This document shows positions 24,218-34,001 of a DNA stretch of 64,000 bases, in pieces. The notes beneath the pieces are model-generated. The model did not search any database. It was not told the origin of the DNA and saw nothing but the letters and a program-made list of their open reading frames with translations. How positions within the stretch are numbered: position 1 is the first letter of the stretch; the number at the start of each line of letters is the position of its first letter. Source of the DNA: Burkholderia multivorans ATCC BAA-247 (GTDB lineage Bacteria; Pseudomonadota; Gammaproteobacteria; Burkholderiales; Burkholderiaceae); assembly GCF_000959525.1 (NCBI RefSeq), contig NZ_CP009831.1, forward strand, positions 1,240,001-1,304,000, read 5' to 3'. The position numbers and the translations under genes are program-made.

Positions 24218-25443
24218 GATCGGGCTCCTGCGGCGGCCGACGCCGGTTGCGCGGTCGGCGTCGACACGACGACCGTGTCGCCGTTCGCGAGCGCGTCGCC
24301 CGGGTTCGCGACGAGCCGGTCGTCCGGCGTGAGCGCGCCGTCGACTTCGAGCGTCTGGCCGATCGTGCGCACGACCGTCACGGGCTTCAGATGCACGCGG
24401 CCGTTCGCGTCGACGCTCGCGACGGTCGGCCCTTCCGCGCGGAACAGCAGCGTGCTGGCCGGAATCTGCAGGCGGCCGACCGGCGTCATCGGCAGCGTGG
24501 CCTGCACGTAGGCGCCGGGCAGCAGCCGCTCGTCCGCGTTCGGCAGCGTGATCTCGACCTGCAGCGAGCGCGTCGCGACGTCGATCGCCTGCGCGGTGCG
24601 CGTGATCGTGCCGTCGAACGTGCGCCCCGGCAGCTCGGCCTGCGACACGCTCACGTGCTGGCCGACCTTCACCTGCTGCGCGTACGCCTGCGGCACCTGC
24701 ACGTACAGGCGCAGCCGGTCGGCCTGCACGACCGTAAACAGCGCGCGCCCCGCGTTGCCGGAGCTGACGAGATCGCCGACGTCGACGTTGCGCTGCGTGA
24801 CGACGCCGTCGATCGGCGCGACGATGCGCTGGAAGCCCTTCAGCTCGGTGAGCCGGCGCACGTTCGCGTCGGCCGCCGCGAGATTCGCGGTGCCCTGGTT
24901 GAACGCGCCCTGACGGTCGTCGAGTTCCTGTTGCGACACCGCATCGCGCTCGCGCAACTGCTGCGCGCGCTCGAACGACGTCCTTGCGAGCGCGAGCGCC
25001 GCCTGTGCCTGCCGCCGTTGCGCGCCGGCCTGCGCGAGTTCCTGATCGAGCTCCGGCGTATCGAGTTCGGCGAGCAGCTGCCCTTGCTTCACGTGCGAGC
25101 CGATGTCGGCGTGCCAGCGCAGCACGTAGCCGCTCGCGCGCGCGTAGATCGGCGCCTCGACGTAGCCGCGCAGCGTGCCGGGCAGCGTCAGGCGGCCGCC
25201 GCTTGCCGCATCGACGGGATGCACGACGGTCACGTATTGCCGCGTGTTCTGCTCGGCGACGGCGTCGAGCCGGCCGCGGTTCAGCACGTTGACGACGATC
25301 GTGCGCGCGGCGCCCGCGGCGAGCAGCACGCCGATCACGATCAGCACGATCCGCGCGCGTCGCGACACGGCCGTGCGGGACGGCAGGTGCATCCCGTGGT
25401 CGTCCACCTGGATGCCGACGCTGCTGTGATGTTTCTCTTCCAT
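24214..25443 (-). CDS. RND periplasmic adaptor (membrane fusion protein)
   Basis: 409 residues. One N-terminal membrane anchor at about 30-50 (RIVLIVIGVLLAAGAARTIV), lipoyl halves around 95-125 (APIYARASGYVLRWHADIGS) and 215-235 (IVAPIDGVVTQRNVDVGDLV), separated by a coiled-coil hairpin (about 130-200), followed by beta-barrel and membrane-proximal domains. It links the RND pump to the outer-membrane channel. There is no lipobox, so it is held by the membrane segment. No Met/Cys/His-rich N-terminal metal-binding stretch like that of CusB is visible, which argues against a dedicated copper pump. It starts 27 bases after the permease stop. Confidence 0.94.
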   Translation of the reverse strand: MEEKHHSSVGIQVDDHGMHLPSRTAVSRRARIVLIVIGVLLAAGAARTIVVNVLNRGRLDAVAEQNTRQYVTVVHPVDAASGGRLTLPGTLRGYVEAPIYARASGYVLRWHADIGSHVKQGQLLAELDTPELDQELAQAGAQRRQAQAALALARTSFERAQQLRERDAVSQQELDDRQGAFNQGTANLAAADANVRRLTELKGFQRIVAPIDGVVTQRNVDVGDLVSSGNAGRALFTVVQADRLRLYVQVPQAYAQQVKVGQHVSVSQAELPGRTFDGTITRTAQAIDVATRSLQVEITLPNADERLLPGAYVQATLPMTPVGRLQIPASTLLFRAEGPTVASVDANGRVHLKPVTVVRTIGQTLEVDGALTPDDRLVANPGDALANGDTVVVSTPTAQPASAAAGARS

Positions 25444-25470
25444 GAATTCAACCGGTCAGGATGCGAGAGG

Positions 25471-28400
25471 TTAGGGTGCCGCGCGGCGTTCGCGCCGGCG
25501 CGCGAGCCGCGCATGCACGCCGCCGAACACGAGCGGCACGAACAGCAGCGTCGATACGGTCGCGAACAGCAGTCCGCCGATCACCGCGCGGCCGAGCGGC
25601 GCGTTCTGTTCCGCGCCTTCGCCAAGCCCGAGCGCCATCGGCACCATTCCGATGATCATGGCGAGCGCGGTCATCAGTACGGGGCGGATCCGCGTCGCGC
25701 CGGCCTCGAGCGCTGCCGCCAGCGGCGGTGCGCCGGCCGCGAGCCGCTGCCGCGCGAACGACACGACCAGAATGCTGTTGGCCGTGGCGACGCCGACCGT
25801 CATGATCGCGCCCGTCAGCGCAGGCACGCTCAGGTGCGTGCCGGTGATGAACAGCATCCAGGCGATGCCCGCGAGCGCGGCCGGCATCGCGCTGATGATG
25901 ATCAGCGGGTCGAGCCACGACTGGAAATTGACGACGATCAGCAGATAGACGAGCACGATCGCCATCGCGACGCCGGCGCCGAGCCCGAGATACGAGCTGC
26001 GCATCGTCTCGATCTGGCCGCGCATCGTCAGGTCCGTGCCGCGCGGCAGCGTCGCGCGCGTGTCCGACACGATGCGCGCGATGTCGCTCGCGACCGAACC
26101 GAGATCGCGGCCTTCGACGCTCACGTACAGATCGATCGCCGGACGGATGTTGTAGTGCGTGACGATGGCCGGCCGAGCTTCCGCGCGCATCTGCACGAGG
26201 TTGCCGAGCAGTTGCGCAGGCGTGCCCGTACGGCCGTTCGCGGCGACCGGCGTGCCGAGCAGGTCGTCGACCGACGCGATGTCGTATTGCGGGGTCTGGA
26301 TCGACAGCGGGTACTGCACGCCCGTTCTCGGATTGATCCAGAACGACGGCGTGGTCTGCGAACTGCCGGACAGCGAGATCAGCATGTTCTGCGCGACGTT
26401 CTGCGCGGACAGGTTCAGCTGCTGCATGCGCGTACGATCCATGTCGGCCAGCAGGGTCGGCTCGTCATTGCGCTGCAGCACGTGCACGTCGACGGCGCCG
26501 GGAATGCGCCTGACCTCTTTCATCAGGCGGCTCGCGATGGTCATGTTACTCGCGAGATCGTTGCCGAGCACCTGCACGTCGATCGCGGCCGGCTGACCGA
26601 AGTTCAGGATCTGCGTGATGATGTCCGACGGCTGGAAGAAGAATTCGACGCCCGGAAAGCGCGCCGGCAGCGCCGCGCGCAGCGCGCGCACGTACTCCTG
26701 CGTCGAGCGGTGGCCGGGCTTCAGCGCGATCAGGATCTCGCCGTCGAGCGAGCCGATCGTGCCGGCGTTGCTGTACGACAGATTGATGCCGCTCACCGGC
26801 AGCCCGAGGTTGTCGACGATCGCGCCGAGCTCGTCGGGCGGCACGATGTCGCGCACGGCACGCTCGACGCGATCCGCGAGGCGCGCGGTCTCCTCGATCC
26901 GGTAGCCGGTCGGGGCGCGCATATGCAGGCGGATGTTGCCGGAATCCGCATTCGGGAAGAAATCGCGGCCGAGCACGAACACGAGGCCCGTCGACAGCAG
27001 GCAGAAGCCGAGAAAGCAGGTCGCGTAGAAGCGCCGGCGCACCAGCAGCATGCTGAGCAGCACGATGTACCACGCGCGCAGCCGCTCGAAGGCCGCGTTG
27101 AACGCGCGATGCAGCCGCGCGAAGCGGCCCGTCGCGCGCTCGGTGCCGACGCTCGCCTGCTGCGGCCGGAACAGCAGCATCGCGAGCGTCGGCACGAGCG
27201 TGCGCGACAGCACGTAAGACCCGAGCATCGCGAACACGACGGCCTCGGCGAGCGGCACGAACAGGTAGCGCGCGACGCCCGTCAGGAAGAACATCGGCAC
27301 GAACACGATGCAGATGCAGAGCGTCGACACGAACGCGGGCACCGCGATCTCGCCCGCGCCTTCGAGGATCGCGTCGTGCAGATTGGTGCCGAGATGCAGA
27401 TGGCGCTCGATGTTCTCGATCGTCACCGTCGCATCGTCGACGAGAATCCCGACCGCGAGCGCAAGCCCGCCGAGCGTCATGATGTTGATCGTCTCGCCGA
27501 GCGCGGACAGCACGATCAGCGACGTGAAGATCGACAGCGGAATCGAGATCGCGATGATCAGCGTGCTGCGCCAGTTGCCGAGAAACAGCAGGATCATCAT
27601 CGCGGTCAGCACGGCCGCGATCAGCGCCTCGTGGATCACGCCCTGCACGGCGGCGTTCACGAACACCGACTGGTCGAACAGCGGCGTGATCGTCAGCCCT
27701 TCGGGCAGCGTCGGCTCGACGCGCGGCAGCAGCGCCTTCAGGTCGGAGACGACTTTCAGCGTCGACGCGTCGCCGCTCTTCTGGATCGATACCAGCACGC
27801 CGCGCTGGCCGTTCTGCCGGACGACGTTGGTCTGCGGCGAGAACCCGTCGCGCACCGACGCGACTTCGCCGAGATAGGTCGTCGCGCCGTTCACGGTCTG
27901 GATCGGCAGGTGCGTGATGTCGGCGATCGTGTCGGCCGACGCGTTCGTGTCGATCCGGTATTCGGTCGGGCCCATCTTCGCGGTGCCGGTCGGCAGCGTC
28001 AGGTTCTGGGCGTTCACGGCATTGACGACGTCGGCCGGCGTCAGGCCCTTCGCGCGCAGCGCCTGCGGATCGATGTCGATCGCGACGACGCGCGTGCGGC
28101 CGCCGTACGGAAACGGAATCTGCGCGCCCGGAATCGTGATCAGCTGCGGGCGCAGGAAATTCAGCGCGATGTCGCCGAGCGACTGCTCGCTGAGCGTCTT
28201 GCTCGACAGCCCGAGCTGGATCACCGGAATGCTCGACGCGGAATACGTGATCACGAGCGGCGGCGTCGCGCCCTGCGGCATTTGCCGGACGATCGCCTGC
28301 GCCGACGCGACCGTCTGCGCGATCGCGGTCTGCACGTTGGCGCCGGGCTGCAGGAACACCTTGACGACCGCGATGCCCGGCAGCGACGTCGACTCGATGT

Positions 28401-28638
28401 GCTGGATGTTGTTGACGGTCGTCGTCAGCGAGCGTTCGTGCACGGACGTGATGCGGTCGCTCATCTCCTTCGCGGAGAAGCCGTTGTACGACCAGATCAC
28501 GCTGACCACCGGAATGTTGATCGACGGCAGCACGTCGACGGGCGTGCGCATCAGCGCAAGCGGCGTGGCCAGCACGATCATGATGGCCATCACGATGAAC
28601 GTGTACGGGCGCCTGAGCGCGAGATTGACGATCCACAT
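25471..28638 (-). CDS. RND efflux permease, HAE-like
   Basis: 1055 residues with 12 membrane segments and two large periplasmic loops, the inner-membrane proton-driven pump of the tripartite system. TM4 carries the Asp pair D401-D402 in GILVDDATVTIENIERH. TM10 reads VGVATANSILVVSFARQR, so the lysine that completes the proton relay in AcrB (Lys940) is Ala here. This is a feature of a recognisable subgroup of RND permeases, as far as I know. TM4 lacks the DFG-type metal-pump motif of CzcA/CusA and no Met cluster is seen, so organic substrates are more likely than metals. It is the first gene of the operon, and the start ATG at 28638 is the only sensible one. Confidence 0.95.
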   Translation of the reverse strand: MWIVNLALRRPYTFIVMAIMIVLATPLALMRTPVDVLPSINIPVVSVIWSYNGFSAKEMSDRITSVHERSLTTTVNNIQHIESTSLPGIAVVKVFLQPGANVQTAIAQTVASAQAIVRQMPQGATPPLVITYSASSIPVIQLGLSSKTLSEQSLGDIALNFLRPQLITIPGAQIPFPYGGRTRVVAIDIDPQALRAKGLTPADVVNAVNAQNLTLPTGTAKMGPTEYRIDTNASADTIADITHLPIQTVNGATTYLGEVASVRDGFSPQTNVVRQNGQRGVLVSIQKSGDASTLKVVSDLKALLPRVEPTLPEGLTITPLFDQSVFVNAAVQGVIHEALIAAVLTAMMILLFLGNWRSTLIIAISIPLSIFTSLIVLSALGETINIMTLGGLALAVGILVDDATVTIENIERHLHLGTNLHDAILEGAGEIAVPAFVSTLCICIVFVPMFFLTGVARYLFVPLAEAVVFAMLGSYVLSRTLVPTLAMLLFRPQQASVGTERATGRFARLHRAFNAAFERLRAWYIVLLSMLLVRRRFYATCFLGFCLLSTGLVFVLGRDFFPNADSGNIRLHMRAPTGYRIEETARLADRVERAVRDIVPPDELGAIVDNLGLPVSGINLSYSNAGTIGSLDGEILIALKPGHRSTQEYVRALRAALPARFPGVEFFFQPSDIITQILNFGQPAAIDVQVLGNDLASNMTIASRLMKEVRRIPGAVDVHVLQRNDEPTLLADMDRTRMQQLNLSAQNVAQNMLISLSGSSQTTPSFWINPRTGVQYPLSIQTPQYDIASVDDLLGTPVAANGRTGTPAQLLGNLVQMRAEARPAIVTHYNIRPAIDLYVSVEGRDLGSVASDIARIVSDTRATLPRGTDLTMRGQIETMRSSYLGLGAGVAMAIVLVYLLIVVNFQSWLDPLIIISAMPAALAGIAWMLFITGTHLSVPALTGAIMTVGVATANSILVVSFARQRLAAGAPPLAAALEAGATRIRPVLMTALAMIIGMVPMALGLGEGAEQNAPLGRAVIGGLLFATVSTLLFVPLVFGGVHARLARRRERRAAP

Positions 28639-28784
28639 GGAGGGGAGGCGGGCAGGCGGCGGTCAGGCGGCGATGACGGGAACCCGAATGATAGGGGCGC
28701 ACGCGCGACGGTTTGCTGGCGCGAAACTGGCGCAGCCGTCAGTTTCGCGCGCGATGCGCCGGCCGGCGTCGATCGCTTGCACGG

Positions 28785-29528
28785 TCAGATCTGTTCGAGC
28801 CCGACACGCGCGAGCGCGGCCGGATCGACGACGTCGATCTGGTTGTACGCGAGCCGCAGCACGCCGCGTCGTTCGAGCTGCTGCAGCGCCTGGTTGATCC
28901 GCTGCCGCGACACGCCGACGAGCATCCCGAGCTCCTCTTGCGAGATCGCGAGCGAGCGGCCGGTGTCGGGATACAGATCGGGGTTGAACAGCTGCGCGAG
29001 CGCTTGCGCGACGCGCGCGTCGACGTCGAGCAGCCGGCTGTTCTGGATCGACGCGATGAACTCGCCCATCCGGTTGTTCAGCTGATGAATTACGAAGCGC
29101 GTAAACGGCAGGCTGCTGCCGAGCAGCGCGTGGAACGTGTCGGCCGGCACGAACAGCACGGTCGAGCGCTGGATCGCGACGACTTCGTACTTGCGCGGCT
29201 CGCGCTTGATCACGCTGCCTTCGCCGAACCAGCCGCCGGACGGCACGCCGGAAAACGTGCAGCCGCGCCCCGACGCGTTGAAGATCGCGAGCTTCAGCAG
29301 CCCGCGGTGTACGCCGATCCAGTATTCGGACGGCGCGAGCCGCTGCGCGATCACGCTGCCCGCGTCGTGACGCTCGGCGCGCGACTGCGCGAGCACGCGC
29401 GCCTGATCGGCCGGCGCGAGCGCACGAAACCATGCGCAGGCGCCGAACAGCGCCGACAGCGGCGGCAGCGGGCCCGTTTCCGCGGGGAGGTCCGCGGTGC
29501 GGAGGCAGGCGTCGGATGCGTCGTGCAT
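28785..29528 (-). CDS. Crp/Fnr-family transcriptional regulator
   Basis: 247 residues. Cyclic-nucleotide-binding-like beta roll at about 25-150 (WIGVHRGLLKLAIFNASGRG; VPSGGWFGEGSVIKREPRKY), a dimerisation helix, then the winged HTH with LAISQEELGMLVGVSRQRIN and QALQQLERRGVLRL. The N-terminus does not have the three-cysteine cluster of FNR, so O2 sensing by an iron-sulfur centre is not expected. Start chosen at the ATG 29528. A further 39 residues could be encoded upstream but would run into the palindromic region shared with the divergent acyl-CoA synthetase. It probably regulates itself and that enzyme. Confidence 0.9.
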   Translation of the reverse strand: MHDASDACLRTADLPAETGPLPPLSALFGACAWFRALAPADQARVLAQSRAERHDAGSVIAQRLAPSEYWIGVHRGLLKLAIFNASGRGCTFSGVPSGGWFGEGSVIKREPRKYEVVAIQRSTVLFVPADTFHALLGSSLPFTRFVIHQLNNRMGEFIASIQNSRLLDVDARVAQALAQLFNPDLYPDTGRSLAISQEELGMLVGVSRQRINQALQQLERRGVLRLAYNQIDVVDPAALARVGLEQI

Positions 29529-29577
29529 GAATGCGGGTTTGCGAGGATAGGGATAACGCGAGGCGCCTGGTCGGCAC

Positions 29578-29597
29578 TCTGTCGTTTCGATGACAGA
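29578..29597. promoter_or_regulatory. Candidate Crp/Fnr-type operator
   Basis: TCTGTC (29578-29583), eight bases, GACAGA (29592-29597): a perfect six-base inverted repeat in the 164-base spacer between the Crp/Fnr gene and the divergent acyl-CoA synthetase. Its position and dyad fit a regulator binding site, but it is not a consensus CRP or FNR box. Confidence 0.45.
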
Positions 29598-29692
29598 CGG
29601 CTCACAATAGCGCCCGTTAGGCTGTCGGCAATTGAACCACATCAAAACGATCCGGGGGGCAGGCCGTTCGGATCGACACGGGAGACAGGATC

Positions 29693-31345
29693 ATGACGCA
29701 GATGTTCGAGGCCGGGCTCGGCCGCCGCGAGGCGAACTACGTACCGCTGACGCCGATCGATTTTCTGGTGCGGTCGGCCGAAGTCTATGGCGATCGCGTC
29801 GCGATCGTGCACGGCGACGTGCGGCGCACCTGGGCCGAAACCTATGCCCGCGCGCGGCGCCTCGCGAGCGCGCTTGCGGCGGCGGGCGTCGGGCGCGGCG
29901 AGACGGTCGCCGCGCTGCTGCCGAACATTCCCGCGATGGTCGAAGCGCACTTCGGCGTGCCGATGGCGGGCGCGGTGCTCAATACGATCAACACGCGGCT
30001 CGACGCCGCGTCGGTGCTGTTCATGCTGCGTCACGGCGAAGCGAAGGTGCTGATCGTCGATACCGAATATGCGGACATCGCGCAGCGCGCCGCGCTCGAA
30101 TTGCCGGCGCTGAAGATCGTCAGCGTCGCCGACGCGATGCCGGCCGACCCCGCGCGCTTCGCGCGCGCGGTTGACTACGAAGCGTTCGTGGCCGCCGGCG
30201 ATCCCGACTACGCATGGACGCCGCCCGCCGACGAGTGGGAAGCGATCGCGCTGAACTACACGTCGGGCACGACCGGCGATCCGAAGGGCGTCGTCTATCA
30301 CCACCGCGGCGCGTATCTCGCGGCGATCAGCAACATCCTCGAATGGGACATGCCGAAGCACGCGGTGTATCTGTGGACGCTGCCGATGTTCCACTGCAAC
30401 GGCTGGTGCTTTCCGTGGGCGGTCGCCGCGCGCGCGGGCGTGAACGTCTGCCTGCGCAAGTTCGACGCGAAGACGGTGTTCGACCTGATCCGCCGCGAGC
30501 GCGTCACGCATTACTGCGGCGCGCCGATCGTGCAGAGCGCGATCGCCAACGCGCCGGCCGAGCTGCGCGAGGGCATCGACCATACCGTGCACGCGATGGT
30601 AGCCGGCGCGGCGCCCGCGCCGGCCGTGATCGCGAAGATGAAGGAGATCGGCTTCGATCTGCTGCATGTGTACGGACTGACCGAGGTGTACGGCCCGGCC
30701 ACCGTGTGCGCGAAGCAGGCGCACTGGGACGCGCTGTCCGACGACGAGCGCGCGCGGCTGAATGCGCGGCAGGGCGTGCGCTATCACCTCGAAGCGGGCG
30801 CGACGGTGCTCGATCCCGACACGATGGCGCCGGTGCCGGCCGACGGCGAGACGCTCGGCGAAATCATGTTCCGCGGCAACATCTGCATGAAGGGCTACCT
30901 GAAAAACGAGAAGGCGACCGACGAAGCGTTCCACGGCGGCTGGTTCCATACCGGCGATCTCGGCGTGCTGACGCCGGACGGCTATATCCGCATCAAGGAT
31001 CGCCGCAAGGACATCATTATCTCGGGCGGCGAGAACATTTCCAGCATCGAGGTCGAGGATGCGCTGTACCGGCATCCGGCCGTCGCGGTCGCGGCGGTGG
31101 TCGCGATGCCGGACCCGAAGTGGGGCGAGGTGCCGTGCGCATTCGTCGAGCTGCGCGACGGCGCGAGCGCGACCGAGGAGGAGATCGTCGCGCACTGCCG
31201 TCAGCTGCTCGCCGGCTTCAAGGTGCCGAAGGCCGTGCGGTTCGGCGAACTGCCGAAGACCTCGACCGGGAAGATCCAGAAGTTTCAGCTGCGCCATGCG
31301 GTCGGTTCGGCCGGCGCGATCGATCTGGCCGGCGACAAGAAATAG
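29693..31345 (+). CDS. Acyl-CoA synthetase (AMP-forming)
   Basis: 550 residues of the ANL superfamily, activating a fatty or aromatic/thio acid via an acyl-AMP to its CoA thioester. Signature blocks: YTSGTTGDPKGVVYHHRG (P-loop, near residue 185), PMFHCNGWCFPW, YGLTEVYGPA (near residue 325), the GGWFHTGDLG hinge region and the catalytic C-terminal Lys in PKTSTGKIQKFQLR. The HCNGW and EVYGP signatures fit medium-chain or 3-methylmercaptopropionyl-type ligases, but the substrate cannot be decided. GGGAGA lies 7 bases before the ATG. It is divergent from the Crp/Fnr gene and stands as a single gene, 22 bases from the convergent chemoreceptor. Confidence 0.93.
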   Translation: MTQMFEAGLGRREANYVPLTPIDFLVRSAEVYGDRVAIVHGDVRRTWAETYARARRLASALAAAGVGRGETVAALLPNIPAMVEAHFGVPMAGAVLNTINTRLDAASVLFMLRHGEAKVLIVDTEYADIAQRAALELPALKIVSVADAMPADPARFARAVDYEAFVAAGDPDYAWTPPADEWEAIALNYTSGTTGDPKGVVYHHRGAYLAAISNILEWDMPKHAVYLWTLPMFHCNGWCFPWAVAARAGVNVCLRKFDAKTVFDLIRRERVTHYCGAPIVQSAIANAPAELREGIDHTVHAMVAGAAPAPAVIAKMKEIGFDLLHVYGLTEVYGPATVCAKQAHWDALSDDERARLNARQGVRYHLEAGATVLDPDTMAPVPADGETLGEIMFRGNICMKGYLKNEKATDEAFHGGWFHTGDLGVLTPDGYIRIKDRRKDIIISGGENISSIEVEDALYRHPAVAVAAVVAMPDPKWGEVPCAFVELRDGASATEEEIVAHCRQLLAGFKVPKAVRFGELPKTSTGKIQKFQLRHAVGSAGAIDLAGDKK

Positions 31346-31367
31346 GCGCGCGGCCGCGCGGCGCTGC

Positions 31368-33347
31368 TCACGCGTCCTGCGCGAGGCGGAACACGCTGAC
31401 CGCATCGGACAGCTGCGCGGCCTGGTCGCGCAGCGCGACGGCCGCGCGCTCCGCATCGGAGATCAGCGTCGCATTCTGCTGCGTCGCTTCGCCGATCTGC
31501 GCGACCGCGACGTTGACCTGCTCGATGCCGGTCGATTGCTCGCGCGACGCGGCGCTGATCTCGCCGATCAGCGTGCGGACCTGATCGACGCGCGCGACGA
31601 TGTCGCGCATCGTGCCGCGTGCGGCTTCCGCGATCCGATAGCCGTGTTCGACGGTCGTCGACGATTCGGCGCTCAGCGCGTCGATTTCCTTGACGGCCGC
31701 CGCGCTGCGCTGCGCGAGCGCACGCACCTCGGCCGCGACGACCGCAAAGCCCTTGCCGTGCTCGCCGGCGCGTGCCGCTTCGACGGCGGCGTTCAGCGCG
31801 AGGATGTTGGTCTGGAACGCGATGCCTTCGATCGCGCTCGTGATTTCGGCGATCCGGCGCGTCGTGCGGCCGATCTCGTCCATCGTCGCGACGACGCGCT
31901 GCACGGCCTCGTCGCCGCTCGTCGCGGCGACGGCGGCGTCCGCGACGAGCGTGTTCGCCTGCGCCGCGTGCTCGGCGTTCTGCTGCACGGCCGCCGTGAT
32001 CTGCTCCATGCTGGCGGCCGTCTGCTCGACGCTGCTTGCCTGCGTCGCGATTCGCGCGGCGATGTCGCCGCTGCCGGCCGCGATGCCGACCGTGCCGCGC
32101 GCGATGTCGGCCGAGCCGCTGCGCACTTGCGCGACGATCTGCGCGAGCCCGTCGCCGATCCCGTCGACCGCCTGCACGAGCCGGCCGATCTCGTCGTGGC
32201 CGATGGCGCCGTGCGCGGCGCCGTCGCGGATCCGCACGCTGAGATCGCCGGCCGCGTAGCGCTCCGACGCGCGTGCCGCCGCATCGAGCGGCCGGCTCAC
32301 GACGCGGCGCACGACGAACGCGAACAGCACGGCGAACGCGACGACGAGCACCGCGCCGATCAGCAGGAAGCGGTTGCGCGTCGCGCGCATGTCGGCGAGC
32401 AGTTCGTCGTCGAGCGCGACGCCGCCGACGAGCCACTGCCACTGCGGAATCGTCGTAAACGACACGAATTTGTCGGTCGGCCCCACGTCGTGCGCGGCCG
32501 GATCGGTCGACGTGTACGCGAGACGGCCTTCGCCGGCCGCGAGCATCTGCGTGTACGGCGCGCGGGCGTCGTCGGCGCGCTTGCCGGCCGCGTCGGGGTG
32601 AACGACGAACGTGCCGCGCGATGCGCCGTGCGAGGCGTCGAGCACGAAGTAGTAGCCGTTGTTGCCGATCTTCAGCGCGCGGATGCCGTCGCGGACGAGT
32701 TGCAGCTCGGCGCCGACGTCGATGCCGACGAACAGCGCGCCGATCACGCGGCCCGTCGCGTCGGTCACCGGCTTGTACTGCGTGATGTACGGGCGGCCGA
32801 ACAGGTTCGCGAGGCCCGTGTAGGTGCGCCCGGCGACGAGCGGCGCATACGCGGGGCCAGCGCGGTCGAGCCGCGTGCCGATCGCGCGCGTGCCGTCCTG
32901 CTTCTTCAGCGACGTCGTCACGCGGACGAAGTCGTCGCCGTCGCGCGCGAAGATCGTCGCGATCGCGCCGCTTTTCTTCAGGAACGCATCCGGAATCGTG
33001 TAGTCGAGGTCGAGCACCTGGCCGCCTGCGGACAAGGTCGGCGCGGCCACGCCGTCGATGTCGACGGTGCGCGTCGGATCGAGTGCGAAATCGGGCGGAA
33101 GGAAGCTCTCGAATAGCGACATCGCGCGCGTCGCTTCGGCCGACAGCGCATTGTCGAACAGCCCGACCATCGCGCGGATCGACTGCTCCTTGTCGGCGAT
33201 GCGCGCGTGCGCTTCTTCGGCGAGCTGCCGGCCCGCGAAGTGGGCGAGCGCCCATGCGAAAACGGTGAACAGCAGCGCGACCAGCACGCACGCCAGCGTG
33301 GCAAGGCGAGTGCCGACGCTCACCCGGCCCAATTGAATTGTTCTCAT
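31368..33347 (-). CDS. Methyl-accepting chemotaxis protein with Cache sensor
   Basis: 659 residues. TM1 at about 12-38, a periplasmic double-Cache-like domain of about 290 residues ([52 protein letters not shown]), TM2 at about 335-360, HAMP, then the coiled-coil signalling domain with the invariant hairpin tip [20 protein letters not shown] and [20 protein letters not shown]. There is no C-terminal NWETF-like pentapeptide (it ends RLAQDA), so it depends on other receptors or adaptor contacts for methylation enzymes. The ATG at 33347 places TM1 correctly. No che genes are in the window. The ligand is probably a small organic acid or amine, judging from the fold only. Confidence 0.94.
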   Translation of the reverse strand: MRTIQLGRVSVGTRLATLACVLVALLFTVFAWALAHFAGRQLAEEAHARIADKEQSIRAMVGLFDNALSAEATRAMSLFESFLPPDFALDPTRTVDIDGVAAPTLSAGGQVLDLDYTIPDAFLKKSGAIATIFARDGDDFVRVTTSLKKQDGTRAIGTRLDRAGPAYAPLVAGRTYTGLANLFGRPYITQYKPVTDATGRVIGALFVGIDVGAELQLVRDGIRALKIGNNGYYFVLDASHGASRGTFVVHPDAAGKRADDARAPYTQMLAAGEGRLAYTSTDPAAHDVGPTDKFVSFTTIPQWQWLVGGVALDDELLADMRATRNRFLLIGAVLVVAFAVLFAFVVRRVVSRPLDAAARASERYAAGDLSVRIRDGAAHGAIGHDEIGRLVQAVDGIGDGLAQIVAQVRSGSADIARGTVGIAAGSGDIAARIATQASSVEQTAASMEQITAAVQQNAEHAAQANTLVADAAVAATSGDEAVQRVVATMDEIGRTTRRIAEITSAIEGIAFQTNILALNAAVEAARAGEHGKGFAVVAAEVRALAQRSAAAVKEIDALSAESSTTVEHGYRIAEAARGTMRDIVARVDQVRTLIGEISAASREQSTGIEQVNVAVAQIGEATQQNATLISDAERAAVALRDQAAQLSDAVSVFRLAQDA

Positions 33348-33498
33348 ACGGCATCCTGAGTGGGGAGGGAGAGGGGCGGAACGCACGCGTCACCGCTCGT
33401 CGCCGTTTCAACGGCAAGTTCGGCGGATTCTTTAGCGGGGGCCGCGCGCGTGCGCGGATGCAAGGAGGATCGGCGGGCGCAGCGACGGCCGGCTGCAC

Positions 33499-33930
33499 TC
33501 AGTGCAGCACGAGCCACGCGATCGCGAGATACCGCCCGACCTTCGCGATCGTCACGATCGCGAGGAAGCTCGGCAGCGGCTCGCGCAGTACGCCGGCGAT
33601 CATCGTCAGCGGGTCGCCGATCACCGGCGCCCAGCTGAGCAGCAGCGACCAGCGGCCGTAGCGCGCATACCAGCGCTCGGCGCGCGCGAGCGCCGATGCC
33701 TTGACGGGAAACCAGCGGCGCTCGCGGAACCGTTCGATGCCGCGGCCGAGCGTCCAGTTGATCGTCGAGCCCGCGACGTTGCCGACGCTCGCGACAAGCA
33801 CCAGCGCCCACACGGGTTCGCGCCCGGCGAGGAGCAGGCCGGCGAGGACGGCTTCGGATTGCAGCGGGAACAGCGTCGCGGCGAGCATCGATACGGCGAA
33901 CAGGCCGCCGTAGGTGAGCAGTTCGGGCAT
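33499..33930 (-). CDS. YqaA/DedA-type small membrane protein
   Basis: 143 residues with three to four membrane segments, starting MPELLTYGGLFAVSMLAATL and including FPLQSEAVLAGLLLAGREPV, NVAGSTINWTLGRGIERF and WAPVIGDPLTMIAGVLREPL. The conserved Pro/Gly-rich re-entrant motif PVIGDP and the GN..GS..N pattern belong to the YqaA branch of the SNARE-associated/DedA superfamily, implicated in lipid or ion handling. It lies 151 bases after the chemoreceptor's start, in the same direction, and 71 bases before the stop of the LysE gene. Its start at 33930 is set by the first ATG of the hydrophobic frame. Confidence 0.87.
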   Translation of the reverse strand: MPELLTYGGLFAVSMLAATLFPLQSEAVLAGLLLAGREPVWALVLVASVGNVAGSTINWTLGRGIERFRERRWFPVKASALARAERWYARYGRWSLLLSWAPVIGDPLTMIAGVLREPLPSFLAIVTIAKVGRYLAIAWLVLH

Positions 33931-34001
33931 CGCGCGATTGTACCGGGCGCGCTGCCGGCGGCGCGGACCGTGTCTTCGAACGGCGACGCGCGATCGCGCG
34001 C

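Noticed and set aside
23911-29085. A reading frame of more than 1700 codons on the plus strand opposite the RND operon
   Set aside because: It is the mirror of the strongly coded minus-strand RND genes and has no domain, signal or ribosome-binding site. Its composition is Arg, Asp, His and Ala rich as expected of an antisense frame.
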